From contig NZ_FXTB01000007.1 of NCBI RefSeq assembly GCF_900182605.1, forward strand, positions 124,001-188,000: a stretch of 64,000 nucleotides of DNA. Direction: 5' to 3'. Both the position numbers and the translations under genes were made by a program. Position 1 is the first letter of the stretch, and the number at the start of each line of letters is the position of its first letter. Positions 35,287 to 46,100 of this stretch are shown here, one piece after another. The stretch is from Saccharicrinis carchari (GTDB lineage Bacteria; Bacteroidota; Bacteroidia; Bacteroidales; Marinilabiliaceae). Below the pieces are notes generated by a model. The model saw only the letters and a list, made by a program, of their open reading frames with translations, made no database searches and was not told where the DNA came from.

Positions 35287-36696
35287 TTAAAACTTGTAGC
35301 TAAAGTTGATGGCGAAATGTTCTCTGAACTGAACTTTTAGCGACTCATTTTTAAAATATCTCAATTGGGGGGATATTCGAGTGGATAGATGCTGATTGAT
35401 CCGCATGTCGAATATCACCTCCCAGTCAACCTGGGTAACAGGGTCTTTATCGAAATACCCCACAAACACATCCAACTTATACTTTAGATTAAGTTCTGTT
35501 GAAATTTGCCAGTTAAAATGATTATTTAAGGACGCCCCTGTGTCATAAGCAACTTTTTTACCCTTGTCAATCTTATATCTGCCAGGATCTACTTTGGCCG
35601 TATCTTTAACGTAGGTTATTTTTGAGGTTAAGGGCGACAGAAGCAACGTAAAATTCTTGCTTTGTTTATAGTCCATACCTACAGCAAAGGTAAAATAGGC
35701 TGGCGACATAAAACCAGAGATGATGCTTTCGCGTTTTTTATTGTTGTAACCATTAAAAAGTTGGGAAGTAAAATCGAAAACAAAACTATAGTACCATTTC
35801 TTCGACGCTTTTAATCCGTACTTACTGTTGGCCACAATTTGATCCGTGTTTACCTGCACCGGGTAACTCTCAGAGTTTAAAATACCCACCTTATGGCGTG
35901 CATAGTTTTCCCATTCCACCTTCTCTTTTTTATAGTTGGCTCTAAGCAACAAATCGCTCTGTAAGGCAATGGAGTTTTCTCCACCTTTTGTCCAGTTTGA
36001 GAGGTAAGCTTGCGATAGTTGAATGTTTTCAACACCACTGAAAGTCCACGGTCCCTTTTCTTTAATTGTTTTGTTTAATTTGGTAGGTGAATCTACTTTT
36101 CCGAACAGCAAACCCGAGATACCCTCCTCTGCCGATCGCATATCTAAATGCTTTCTATCCGTAATTAAACGGTGTGGCTCCGGTATAGTTTTCCAAACAT
36201 GCCTTACTAAATTGGGACTTTTAATGAAAAACATCTCGTTACGTTTGACCATACTATATACTTCCCCAACAGCCTCATTAAAGTCACTCCCCTCTGCCAT
36301 AACATCAAGATACCCCCTATCATCGTGCAGTAGTTTTGAGCGCACAAGGGTAGGCTCATATTTTATATTTAAATCTTTATACGGGTAGAATTTTAAGCTC
36401 ATTACGTGCTCTTTATAATTCCAATAGTTCGTATTTAAGGTCATCACCTGGTTTCTGCGAAATTCGTTTTCGTCAAGTATAAAAGCCTTGTGATCCAAAT
36501 CAAAAGAACTCCAATAGTTAACCCGCTCAATGATACTATCATTTAAGGTAACGCTATACGTTTTGTCTTGCTGATTAAATCTATCTATAAACGTATCTGT
36601 TGTTTTTGTCCAGGATTGGGCCTCAGCCCTTAGGCCAAAAAAAACGATAAATATAAACAGGGCTATTTTTAAAAGGAGATGGTGCTTGATGCTCAT
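35287..36696 (-). CDS. DUF3078 outer-membrane beta-barrel protein
   Basis: 469 residues, signal peptide ending at AEAQ. The C-terminal two thirds contain the DUF3078 pattern (IQLSQAYLSNWTKGGENSIA, LLLRANYKKEKVEWENYARH), alternating beta strands (WYYSFVFDFTSQLFNGYN, TLLLSPLTSKITYVKD) and a final aromatic end FAINFSYKF typical of outer-membrane barrels. The N-terminal 200 residues are specific and not recognised. Function of the family is unknown. Monocistronic, minus strand. Confidence 0.82.
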   Translation of the reverse strand: MSIKHHLLLKIALFIFIVFFGLRAEAQSWTKTTDTFIDRFNQQDKTYSVTLNDSIIERVNYWSSFDLDHKAFILDENEFRRNQVMTLNTNYWNYKEHVMSLKFYPYKDLNIKYEPTLVRSKLLHDDRGYLDVMAEGSDFNEAVGEVYSMVKRNEMFFIKSPNLVRHVWKTIPEPHRLITDRKHLDMRSAEEGISGLLFGKVDSPTKLNKTIKEKGPWTFSGVENIQLSQAYLSNWTKGGENSIALQSDLLLRANYKKEKVEWENYARHKVGILNSESYPVQVNTDQIVANSKYGLKASKKWYYSFVFDFTSQLFNGYNNKKRESIISGFMSPAYFTFAVGMDYKQSKNFTLLLSPLTSKITYVKDTAKVDPGRYKIDKGKKVAYDTGASLNNHFNWQISTELNLKYKLDVFVGYFDKDPVTQVDWEVIFDMRINQHLSTRISPQLRYFKNESLKVQFREHFAINFSYKF

Positions 36697-36832
36697 TGTA
36701 AAAGAAACAACTTTAAAATATTTAAGAAACTACAAATATACAAAAGCTTATTGAGGAAAAACCGTGCCACGAATGGCAAATTAAAGCACTTTCTGTATTT
36801 CTTATTAATAATTTTCATCGGCTATAAAAAAA

Positions 36833-36866
36833 GCCTCATTGTATCCGGCTGCAGATACCATGAGGC
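36833..36866 (-). terminator. Hairpin terminator after msrB
   Basis: ATGAGGC and GCCTCAT arms with inner GATAC/GTATC pairing, followed on the minus strand by seven T (36826-36832), about 35 nt past the msrB stop codon. Confidence 0.75.
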
Positions 36867-36899
36867 CAAGGCCTGGTGAATTTATCCTAATTTTTAATT

Positions 36900-37382
36900 T
36901 TACTTCTTACCCTTCTTATCTTTTTCTTTTTCATCGGGCACAAAAATCATTGATATTGAATTAACGCAGTGACGGGTGTTTTTAGACGTAAAGCCCTCAC
37001 CCAAAAACACGTGTCCCAGGTGCCCTTTGCAATGCTTACATATAATCTCGGTTCTGCGCCCGTCGGCATCCGGCACGCGTTGCACGGCACCCTTAATCTC
37101 ATCGTCAAAGCTGGGCCATCCACAATTCGATTCAAACTTACTACTCGATTTATACAAAGGAGCCTCACATTGTTTACATAGGTAGGTACCTTTTTCCTTA
37201 TGATTGGTATATTCTCCCACAAAAGGTCTTTCGGTACCTTTGTTCAGGATTACTCTTTTTTCATCGGGCGACAGCTCGTTAAAATTCTTTTTTTGTGCTT
37301 CCATATTCATCCATACTGTGCTTATTACAGCCATTAATAATAATATCTTCATAACGATGCAAAAAGTGGTTTGTCTTTTCAT
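36900..37382 (-). CDS. msrB: Exported peptide-methionine (R)-S-oxide reductase
   Basis: 160 residues from the ATG at 37382; an ATG at 37397 is equally open. Signal peptide or anchor ([20 protein letters not shown]). MsrB core: zinc cysteines CKQC and [22 protein letters not shown] and the catalytic-site stretch RHCVNSISM. It reduces methionine-R-sulfoxide in proteins; export suggests repair of envelope proteins. It ends in a Lys-rich tail (KEKDKKGKK). An overlapping ORF (36947-37222) is a frame shadow. Confidence 0.93.
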   Translation of the reverse strand: MKRQTTFCIVMKILLLMAVISTVWMNMEAQKKNFNELSPDEKRVILNKGTERPFVGEYTNHKEKGTYLCKQCEAPLYKSSSKFESNCGWPSFDDEIKGAVQRVPDADGRRTEIICKHCKGHLGHVFLGEGFTSKNTRHCVNSISMIFVPDEKEKDKKGKK

Positions 37383-37678
37383 AAAACGGAAGTTCATGTC
37401 TTTTTGTTTTGTCTGTTTTTAATTAGTTTAGAATTTCTCTAAATAAAGCACAATAAGGTAGGCGTACGTGCGCATGTTTTCATTAGTAAAAGCACTGTAT
37501 ATGCAATAATCAACCGCTACATGGACATTACGAACCGCCTTAGCCACAACAAATCCATAACTTCACTACATTATAAGCGCTTTAATTTAATCCTCAAGGG
37601 GTTGCTAATACCATTGGTTTTTTTAAATTTGCTGACCATTCAAAATAAATTTTAATAATGCATAAAATAAGTTTAAAG

Positions 37679-38551
37679 ATGGGATTAAAAATTATTGTCC
37701 TCGCCAAGCAGGTCCCCGACACCCGAAATGTGGGGAAAGACGCAATGAAGGCAGATGGAACGGTAAACCGGGCAGCATTGGCAGCTATTTTCAACCCCGA
37801 AGACCTTAACGCCCTGGAGCAGGCATTGCGCTTAAAAGACCGATATCCGGGATCGGAAATAACTATTTTAACCATGGGACCGGGTCGGGCAGCCGATATT
37901 ATTCGCGAAGGTTTATACCGCGGTGCAGATAAAGGCTACCTACTAACAGACAGAGCTTTTGCCGGATCAGACACCCTGGCCACTTCCTACGCACTTGCCT
38001 GTGCCATACGTAAAATTAAGGATTTCGACCTCATTGTGGCCGGACGGCAAGCCATTGACGGTGATACCGCTCAAGTAGGGCCTCAGGTGGCCGAAAAACT
38101 CAACCTACCTCAGATCACCTACGCGCAGGAGGTCAAATCGGCCGAAAAAGGCAAGATAACTGTTGTAAGAAGGTTAGAAAGGGGAGTTGAAACGGTTGAA
38201 GGCCCACTACCTTGTGTAATTACCGTTAATGCTTCGGCACCCGATTGCCGGCCACGCAACGCAAAGAAAGTGATGAAATATAAACATGCCAAAACGGTTA
38301 CCGAATCGCAAGCACAAAGCGAAGATTACATTGACCTGTCAACCGACAGACCCTATCTTAACATTGAAGAATGGAGTGTAAACGATATCGAAACCGATAC
38401 CAAATGGTTAGGACTGGGAGGATCACCTACAAAAGTTAAAAAAATTGAGAACGTGGTTTTCCAAGCAAAAGAATCCAAACGCATCTCAAATAATGAGGAG
38501 GAACTGGAAGCCATGATTGTGGAACTTATCGAAAACCACACTATCGGATAA
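37679..38551 (+). CDS. etfB: Electron transfer flavoprotein, beta subunit
   Basis: 290 residues from the ATG at 37679 (an ATG at 37658 adds seven unconserved residues). ETF-beta features: IIVLAKQVPDTRNVG at the start, ADKGYLLTDRAFAGSDTLAT, IVAGRQAIDGDTAQVGPQVA, LPCVITVNASAPDCRPRNAK. With EtfA it carries electrons from the acyl-CoA dehydrogenase encoded two genes on. First gene of etfB-etfA-acd. Confidence 0.95.
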   Translation: MGLKIIVLAKQVPDTRNVGKDAMKADGTVNRAALAAIFNPEDLNALEQALRLKDRYPGSEITILTMGPGRAADIIREGLYRGADKGYLLTDRAFAGSDTLATSYALACAIRKIKDFDLIVAGRQAIDGDTAQVGPQVAEKLNLPQITYAQEVKSAEKGKITVVRRLERGVETVEGPLPCVITVNASAPDCRPRNAKKVMKYKHAKTVTESQAQSEDYIDLSTDRPYLNIEEWSVNDIETDTKWLGLGGSPTKVKKIENVVFQAKESKRISNNEEELEAMIVELIENHTIG

Positions 38552-38576
38552 TTAAAACTTTTTGATCAATAAAAAA

Positions 38577-39596
38577 ATGGGTAACGTATTTGTAATTTGC
38601 GAAATAGAAGAAGGCCAGATAGCCGATGTAAGCCTTGAATTGCTTACCAAAGGACGCTCGCTAGCCAAGGACCTAAACTGCAAGCTGGAGGCAGTAGTGT
38701 TAGGCCATCAATTAAAAGGAATAGAGAAACAAGTTTTCCCTTATGGAGTGGATGTACTTCACTTGGGCGATAACAAGAACCTGGATATATACACCACTCT
38801 GCCGTTTACTTCGATTATGGTGGATCTTTTTAAACAAGAAAAACCGGAGATTTGCCTACTTGGAGCTACAACACTTGGACGCGACTTAGGGCCTCGTATT
38901 TCATCGGCATTACAGAGTGGACTGACCGCAGACTGTACCGCCTTGGAAATTGGCGATCATACCGACAGAAAAGCCGGAAAGGAATATAAGAATTTGCTGT
39001 ATCAGATTCGGCCTGCCTTTGGAGGCAACATTGTGGCCACCATCATTAATCCCGACTGCCGTCCTCAAATGGCTACCGTGCGTGAGGGAGTAATGAAAAT
39101 GGAAGTTTATAACCACAACCACAAGGGAAAGGTAAAAACCATTGATGTGGATAAAATTCTGAAACCCGAGGATATGGTGGTGAAGGTGATAGAGCGTCAC
39201 ATGGAAAAATCAAAAGTCAATATTAAAAACTCATCAATCATTGTGGCCGGAGGTTACGGCATGGGCTCTAAAGAGGGCTTTGATCAATTGTTTCAGTTGG
39301 CCGAGGTTCTTAATGCCGAAGTAGGGGCATCACGTGCTGCCGTTGATGCCGGCTATGCCGATCACGAGCGTCAGATAGGTCAGACCGGTGTAACGGTGCG
39401 CCCAAAACTATACATCGCCTGCGGCATATCGGGTCAGATACAGCATACCGCCGGCATGGAAGAATCGGCCATGGTTATTGCTATAAATAACGATTCCAAC
39501 GCACCAATCAATAAAATTGCCGACTATGTAATCAACGGTGAGGTGAACGATATAGTGGCAAAGCTCATCAAATTATACAAGAAAAATTCAAAATAA
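38577..39596 (+). CDS. etfA: Electron transfer flavoprotein, alpha subunit
   Basis: 339 residues from the ATG at 38577; a TTG at 38562 in frame is rejected. The FAD-binding C-terminal domain is clear: IIVAGGYGMGSKEGFDQL, GASRAAVDAGYADHERQIGQ, TGVTVRPKLYIACGISGQIQ. It starts 25 nt after etfB and its stop overlaps the next ATG (39596). It forms the ETF heterodimer. Confidence 0.95.
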   Translation: MGNVFVICEIEEGQIADVSLELLTKGRSLAKDLNCKLEAVVLGHQLKGIEKQVFPYGVDVLHLGDNKNLDIYTTLPFTSIMVDLFKQEKPEICLLGATTLGRDLGPRISSALQSGLTADCTALEIGDHTDRKAGKEYKNLLYQIRPAFGGNIVATIINPDCRPQMATVREGVMKMEVYNHNHKGKVKTIDVDKILKPEDMVVKVIERHMEKSKVNIKNSSIIVAGGYGMGSKEGFDQLFQLAEVLNAEVGASRAAVDAGYADHERQIGQTGVTVRPKLYIACGISGQIQHTAGMEESAMVIAINNDSNAPINKIADYVINGEVNDIVAKLIKLYKKNSK

Positions 39597-41302
39597 TGGC
39601 TAATTTTTTTACAGATAACCCCGATTTAAAATTCCACCTTACCCATCCCCTGATGGAAAAGATTGTGGCATTAAAGGAACGTAACTACGCCGACAAGGAC
39701 AGCTTTGATTATGCACCCATGGATTTTGAAGATGCCATGGACAGTTACGACAAGGTGTTGGAAATTGTTGGCGAAATTTGTGGCGACATTGTAGCGCCGA
39801 ACGCCGAAAGCGTTGATCAGGAAGGTCCTAAGATTGTAAATAATGAAGTGATATACGCCAAGGGAACCCAGAAGAACTTAGATGCTCTGGTAGAAGCCGG
39901 ATTGATGGGCATTACCCTCCCGCGCAAGTACGAAGGACTTAACTTTCCGATAGTACCCTACATCATGGCAGCCGATATTGTTTCGCGTGCCGATGCTGGT
40001 TTTGTGAATATATGGGGGTTACAAGATTGTGCCGAAACTATCAACGAGTTTGGCGACGAAGATCAGAAAGCCCGTTTTTTACCCCGTATCTCAAACGGCG
40101 AAACGGCGGCCATGGATTTAACCGAACCGGATGCAGGTTCCGATTTGCAAGCCGTTCAGTTAAAAGCTTCATACAATGAAGAGGAGGGCAAATGGTACCT
40201 CAATGGAGTAAAACGCTTTATCACCAATGGCGACGGCCATGTATCACTGGTACTGGCACGTTCGGAGGAAGCTACGCAAGATGGTCGCGGTTTGTCTATG
40301 TTTATTTACGACAGAAACAGCAAAGCCGTCATTGTTAGGCGTATCGAAAACAAAATGGGAATCAAAGGTTCGCCCACATGCGAGCTGGTATTTCAAAATG
40401 CACCGGCCGAACTGGTAGGCGCTCGCAAGTTAGGACTCATCAAATACGTAATGGCTCTTATGAACGGCGCCCGATTGGGTATCGGTGCGCAGTCGGTGGG
40501 AATTTCGGAGGCGGCTTATCGCGAGGGATTGGCCTATGCCAAGGAACGCGAACAGTTTGGAAAACCAATCATCCAATTCCCTGCTGTTTACGAAATGCTT
40601 TCCACCATGAAAGCCAAGCTCGATGCCTCACGCACACTGCTGTACGAAACATCGCGCATGGTAGACGTGTACAAAACTTACATGCACATTAGCGAGGAAC
40701 GTAAGCTGGAAGCTGAGGAAAGGAAAGAAATGAAACGCTATCAAAAAATGGCCGATTTCTTTACACCCCTGCTGAAAGGCATGACCAGTGAATATTGTAA
40801 CCAACTGGCCTACGACTCGTTGCAAATACATGGCGGTTCTGGTTTTATGAAAGATTATCCCATTGAGCGCATCTACCGCGATGCCCGTATCACAACTATT
40901 TACGAGGGCACTACCCAATTGCAAGTGGTAGCTGCCATCCGTGGTGTAACCACAGGTGGTTATCTGGACAGGATACGTGAATACGAAGCCATGGAACTGC
41001 ACCCCGAGTTACACGGTTTCCGCCGCACGCTAATCGGTATGACAGAAGAATACGTACACACCGTTAAATCGGTATTGGATGTAAAAGATAACGAGTACGT
41101 AGATTTTCATGCGCGCCGTTTGGTTGAAATGGCCGGACATATCGTAATGGGGTACTTGTTACTGTTAGATACCCAGCGCGATGAAACATTTAAAAGCTCA
41201 ACGGAAATTTATATTAACATGGGCAAAGCCGAAAATGCAGCCCGGGCCGAGTTTATCCATAACTTCACTCTCGACCATTTAGGCGTTTACAAGCATGTTT
41301 AA
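39596..41302 (+). CDS. Acyl-CoA dehydrogenase
   Basis: 568 residues, longer than the usual 380 because of an extra C-terminal helical region. Motifs: AMDLTEPDAGSDLQAVQLKA (substrate/FAD contact), GVKRFITNGD, YAKEREQFGKPIIQFPAV, LQIHGGSGFMKDYPIERIYR and the likely catalytic glutamate in TIYEGTTQLQ. It oxidises acyl-CoA to enoyl-CoA and passes electrons to EtfAB, translated from the same transcript (1-nt overlap). A 32-bp terminator follows. Chain-length preference cannot be told. Confidence 0.95.
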   Translation: MANFFTDNPDLKFHLTHPLMEKIVALKERNYADKDSFDYAPMDFEDAMDSYDKVLEIVGEICGDIVAPNAESVDQEGPKIVNNEVIYAKGTQKNLDALVEAGLMGITLPRKYEGLNFPIVPYIMAADIVSRADAGFVNIWGLQDCAETINEFGDEDQKARFLPRISNGETAAMDLTEPDAGSDLQAVQLKASYNEEEGKWYLNGVKRFITNGDGHVSLVLARSEEATQDGRGLSMFIYDRNSKAVIVRRIENKMGIKGSPTCELVFQNAPAELVGARKLGLIKYVMALMNGARLGIGAQSVGISEAAYREGLAYAKEREQFGKPIIQFPAVYEMLSTMKAKLDASRTLLYETSRMVDVYKTYMHISEERKLEAEERKEMKRYQKMADFFTPLLKGMTSEYCNQLAYDSLQIHGGSGFMKDYPIERIYRDARITTIYEGTTQLQVVAAIRGVTTGGYLDRIREYEAMELHPELHGFRRTLIGMTEEYVHTVKSVLDVKDNEYVDFHARRLVEMAGHIVMGYLLLLDTQRDETFKSSTEIYINMGKAENAARAEFIHNFTLDHLGVYKHV

Positions 41303-41324
41303 TAAGTAAATACTCCCTTTTCTT

Positions 41325-41356
41325 AATGGCCAAATCGATTGATTTGGCCATTTTTA
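41325..41356 (+). terminator. Terminator of the etf-acd operon
   Basis: AATGGCCAAATC (41325-41336) and GATTTGGCCATT (41341-41352), 4-nt loop, ending in a T run, 22 nt after the stop codon. Confidence 0.85.
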
Positions 41357-41432
41357 TATAATACCTCTTGCAATCAGGCATTACATTTTGCCGCTTTTCA
41401 TCTCAACAACAATGTGTTACACATTTCACTCA

Positions 41433-41489
41433 AGTATCTTATCTCTAATATTTTGCCATTTTTTGACAAAATATTAGAGATAAGATACT
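41433..41489. promoter_or_regulatory. 23-bp perfect inverted repeat ahead of the cysteate synthase-like gene
   Basis: Arms 41433-41455 and 41467-41489 are exact reverse complements separated by 11 nt. It ends 8 nt before a -7 element TACTTTTG (41498-41505), so it covers the place where the -33 element should be. No T run follows on the plus strand. Likely an operator or regulatory hairpin rather than a terminator; the upstream operon already has one. Confidence 0.7.
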
Positions 41490-41497
41490 AAAAGCTT

Positions 41498-41505
41498 TAC
41501 TTTTG
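41498..41505 (+). promoter_or_regulatory. -7 element of the cysteate synthase-like gene
   Basis: TACTTTTG matches TAnnTTTG, 22 nt before the ATG. No TTTG at the -33 position, where the inverted repeat lies, which suggests activator dependence. Confidence 0.5.
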
Positions 41506-41527
41506 CAGCTCAAATAAAATTACCCAT

Positions 41528-42823
41528 ATGACAAAATCTATTGAGCCCACACCGTACGTATTAGAATGCGTCAACAGTGGCATGCAATTCAACGATAAAG
41601 GTTGGTCTTTAGATTCGGAGTTTGAAAAAGAGCCATCCTTAATAAGAGCCATCTATGCGAAAAAACAAATTGAGATAAAAGATGCTTCCTACGGTGTTTT
41701 TCGATTTGCCGATTGGTTGCCCGTGCATAAAATGTTGCAAGGCTCCTCGGCTCCGGTAACTTATAAAAGCGAAGGCCTGGCCAAACATCTTGGACTAAAC
41801 AACTTATACATTACTTTTAGCGGTTACTGGCCCGAAAAAGGAGCTAATTTCCGAACCTGTTCGTTTAAAGAAACCGAAGCCTACGCAGTGGGTGGGCGTT
41901 TAAAATCAGACAACAAATCGATATTGGTTGTAGCTTCTGCCGGCAATACGGCACGGGCGTTTGCCCGGGTTTGTTCCGACAACAATATACCCTTATTACT
42001 CTGTGTTCCGGAAGACAACATCGGTGCCTTATGGTTCGACGCTCCCATCAAGGATAATGTAAAACTGGTGGTAACCAAATCAGGCAGCGACTATTTTGAT
42101 GCCATCCACCTTTCGAATTTAGCATGCCAAATAAATGGCTTTATTGCCGAAGGAGGCGCTAAAAATGTGGCACGTCGGGATGGGATGGGAACTACCACCT
42201 TATCGGCTGTTACTGAAATTGGTCGTATACCCGATTATTATTTTCAGGCTATAGGCAGCGGTACAGGCGCTATTGCGGCATGGGAGGCCAACTTACGCTT
42301 GATACAAGATGGACGATTCGGAAATAATTTGATGAAGCTGATGGTTTCTCAAAATGCACCTTTCCTGCCTATCCACGATGCATGGAAAGCCAATTCGCGC
42401 CCTATGTTACCCTTGGATGACGATGTGGCACGGAAACAGGTAGAAGAGATTGATGCCAAAGTATTGTCGAACCGCAAGCCTCCTTATTCGGTTTATGGTG
42501 GCTTATACGATGCCATGAAACATGCCGGAGGTGATGTACTCTCTGCCACTAATGAAGAATCGATCGAGGCAGGCAATATTTTTAAAGAAACGGAAGGCAA
42601 TGATATTCATCCGGCAGCAGCCGTGGCAACAGCCACTTTAATTCAAGCAGTAAAACAAGGTACGGTTAAAAAGGACGATTGCATCATGCTCAATATAACC
42701 GGAGGTGGTGAAAAACGTTTTAAAAGTGAAAAAGAAATAGTATACCTTCAGCCTCATCACGTTTTTAACATTGATCCTCCCATGCACGTGGTTCAAAATG
42801 TGCTAACGGAGCTTTTTAAATAA
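41528..42823 (+). CDS. Cysteate synthase-like PLP enzyme (threonine synthase paralogue)
   Basis: 431 residues, fold type II PLP enzyme. PLP lysine region ANFRTCSFKETEAYAV differs from the NPTGSFKDR of true threonine synthase; VVASAGNTARAFARVC, FQAIGSGTGAIAAWEA and ITGGGEKRFKSEKE complete the cofactor site. This set matches the cysteate synthase family, which makes L-cysteate from phosphoserine and sulfite: for coenzyme M in Methanosarcina, and in Bacteroidota for sulfonolipids (capnine/sulfobacin). Monocistronic, preceded by a perfect 23-bp inverted repeat. No cysteate acyltransferase or other sulfonolipid gene lies in the window, so the pathway is inferred. Alternative: a threonine synthase homologue of different function. 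Confidence 0.72.
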   Translation: MTKSIEPTPYVLECVNSGMQFNDKGWSLDSEFEKEPSLIRAIYAKKQIEIKDASYGVFRFADWLPVHKMLQGSSAPVTYKSEGLAKHLGLNNLYITFSGYWPEKGANFRTCSFKETEAYAVGGRLKSDNKSILVVASAGNTARAFARVCSDNNIPLLLCVPEDNIGALWFDAPIKDNVKLVVTKSGSDYFDAIHLSNLACQINGFIAEGGAKNVARRDGMGTTTLSAVTEIGRIPDYYFQAIGSGTGAIAAWEANLRLIQDGRFGNNLMKLMVSQNAPFLPIHDAWKANSRPMLPLDDDVARKQVEEIDAKVLSNRKPPYSVYGGLYDAMKHAGGDVLSATNEESIEAGNIFKETEGNDIHPAAAVATATLIQAVKQGTVKKDDCIMLNITGGGEKRFKSEKEIVYLQPHHVFNIDPPMHVVQNVLTELFK

Positions 42824-43146
42824 TACTGAAGTATAGAACATGGAAACGCGGAAAGACGATGGGTGGAAATTTATAACTCCAGCCAAAACAACATCAATTT
42901 TGGCTCTCCTGGTCGCAACGTAGTGTAGCACGAAAGCTATTCTAAATTTATAAACTATGGATTTTTAACAATAGAAATAATCGTGCTATACGCAAAACCG
43001 AACGATGGATGAACTTTAAAAATCTTAGGTAGCCTATATCAAAAATATCCACCTCCTTGTAATAACTAAGAAACACAAAAAAACCCGACTATATGCCGGG
43101 TTTTTTTGTGTTTAGTTGACTGAATTTTTCTTATAAAACAAGGCCA
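42824..43146. other. Gene-free stretch between convergent genes
   Basis: 323 bp, no gene supported. It contains the shared terminator at 43071-43113; the rest shows no structure I can interpret. Confidence 0.5.
43071..43113. terminator. Bidirectional hairpin terminator
   Basis: 17-bp perfect arms (43071-43087 and 43097-43113) with A/T-rich outer parts around a CCCG/CGGG core. A 7-A and a 7-T tract allow termination in both directions, serving the cysteate synthase-like gene and the SusD-like gene. Confidence 0.85.
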
Positions 43147-46100
43147 TTAAATATCTGCTACCTTGGGCTTAAAAACAAATCTCCATGTCATATTAACAGT
43201 ATCGTCATCCATAAGCAAAATCAACTCATCTTTAGTTAAACTAACAACTCTATATGTGGGGTTTAAAAGCACCCAATTGGATGGAATATAGGAAACAACC
43301 GTCATTTCCGGGAATACAATATGCACACCGTTAAAACTATAATCGGAAATAAGAACATCACCCACAGACACCCCACGGAGGCCACCCCCATAAGAAATAC
43401 CATTAGCATATGGCACTATAGTTACACTATTTTCTACAAGCACCGTTCCACCCACACCAGGGTCATACGCATAGGTTCCATCCGTGTGGAAGGTGATCAC
43501 ATCGTCGTATAAACCTTTGCCGACATAGAAATCGGGCTCTGCTGCAAACCACTCGGTTCCTTCACCGCCAAATGGCCCTACGCCAATATGCCCTGGAACA
43601 GCCTTGTTGATAACCCAACTTTTTGAGCTTGTACCGCTTGAGGTATTTAATAAATCAAGTTGCTCTTTGTCCTGCGTTTTTATCGATATAGTGTTACCAT
43701 AATCTACAACTCCATTTTCCGTGACTCCATAAGCTCTAATCTGATAGCTTGTATTAGAGGCAAGTCCGGTCAATTCACATTCAAAATCTCCATTGCCCGG
43801 ACCTATATCTGACACAATCACTTCCTGGTCAGGGTTATTTAATTCCGGGGGACTGTAGGCTGTTGTCGCAACCAAACCTCTGGAAACATACTCTGTTAAT
43901 CCATCATCTTCTATAATACCTCCGGAAGTAAGGGAGGAATGAGATAGTATAGTAACCTCCCGCGTTGAAATCCTGGAGTGGGTAGTAATTTGAATGTACG
44001 CACCATAATCGATACCACCACCCTCATGTATTACATAGGCTCTCAGGTAATAATTAGTATTTGACGCAAGACCAGACAATTCACACTCAAAATTACCGCT
44101 TCCCGGACCTATGTCGTTTGAAATAACAGTTGCGCCTTCTTCATGTAGTAAACTGTAAGCATTGCGCGAAGCAAGCAATCCTCTCGAAACATATTCAGTA
44201 TGGTCTCCTGCCGCCGCTATCCCTCCTGCAGTAAGCGAATTATAGGATGTTGAGCTAATTCCCTGTGTCGAAATATTTGTGGGTGTTTGTAAAAAAGCGG
44301 AATTACTACAACTTGTTCCAAAAGAGTTGGTGGCATAAAACTGAACAAGATATCCTATGCCTCCCGCCAATTCGCCTAGTTCAATCTTATAGATATCACT
44401 CGTGTTTTCATTAAGGGAAATGGTTATTTTTTTTGGCGTAGAGTTATTGTCAGCATACTTGGAATAAGTAAACCAACATTCTGTCAATGGGGCTTTTCCC
44501 CTAGATTCGATTTGATAATAAGCCACTGCTGAGTGATTCGTAACATTGGTTGTCTTTAGGTGTTTTATCTTAGATACACGATACGGATCATCAGGATGTT
44601 TGAGATATTTCTTTGACTCATTCCATGTACGTGTTGAACTCCATTCGGGAAGATCTTCTGTAAGTATGTCGGCGTCACCCCAGCGTACCAGATCCCAAAA
44701 GCGCATACCTTCCCCCACGAACTCACGACGACGCTCCAGTTTTATATTTTCCGCAGTGGCAGGAATAGACGCAATTCCTGCTCGTTCGCGCACTAAATCC
44801 AAACACTCCTGAGGTGTCAAACTTCCGGTTGGAGCTACACCCTGCACTACCATTAACTCAGCAGCGTTTAGTAAAACTTCGGCGTAACGGAAGATCCTCA
44901 AATTGTTTTCGAAGTTCAAATCTTGTCCGAAAGGCGCATCGTTATAATTTTCGCGTGCAGCATATTTGGCCAGAAAATAACCTGTATTTTGAAAACGAGG
45001 CGTATATGTACCGTTGCTAAAGTAGTTGACAGAGGCAGCCAATCGCCCATCCCCATTTTCAAAAATATCAACCAACTCAGGGCGAACCGGACCAAAACCC
45101 CAACCTCCCTTATAGTTGTTTATACCACTCAACTGATCGCTACCCGTTAAATTGGAGGGAGAACAAAAAGCTGGTAAGTTGGTACCATATCCTACCCAAC
45201 TATCGCCCCAATCTTTACCGGGATCACTGCGATGATTTACTTCAAATATTGATTCAACGCAAAACTCACCTTCACGTGGCCATATGTCGGCAAATTTGGG
45301 CAGCAATCCGAACTGTTTGCTGTCGATGATGGTATTCATATCTCCAAGAACCTCGGCATAGCGACTTTCGTCCCGTTGGTACATTACCACTCTGGCTTTA
45401 AGCATCAGGGTTGCTGCCCTACTCGCCCTTGTATCATTTTGTTCAAGTTTCATTGGCAGATTTCCGGCATCTATAATTGCATCTATATCCTGCATGATAA
45501 TAGTATAGATCTCATTGGCTTCGTATAAGTTCTGGCTGTATGGATCCTTAAAGGGGTTTTCCGTGTAAAAAACATCGCCCCAAAATTTCCATAACCAATG
45601 AAGATAATAGGCTCTTAAAAATAGAGTTTCAGACCGGACTGATTCAAGTACAACAGGTTCGCCATCGACAACTTCATCGAGTGATGACAAAATATAGTTA
45701 CACCTGTTTATCCCTTCGTAATATATTCTCCACAGTCCCCCTAAAGCTCCCTCCGAAGTATCGAATTGTGATAATTTATAAAGTTGTCGTTGGTCACCTG
45801 CGTCTCCACCACCCTTAAAAATATCGTCGGATCGCACATCAGACATTAATACGATACTATTATAGTGATAGTCTGCATAACTGTCAAAATACAGAATATG
45901 GTAGGCATCGTCTAATCTTTTAAGTATCGAATCCTGTGTTAAAGCTGGCTTTTGCCAATTGAAAACAATACTGTCCGTTACGGGAGTATAATAATGATTA
46001 AACAATCCATTATTATGATATATGATAAAACGGTCAGGTGTGGTATTTGAATTATTTAGCTTCATACTATCCACTTCTGCCTCTGCATATTTATCCAGCG

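Noticed and set aside
41528-42823. Threonine synthase (thrC)
   Set aside because: The PLP-lysine motif is ANFRTCSFKETEA rather than NPTGSFKDR, and there are no other threonine-pathway genes nearby.
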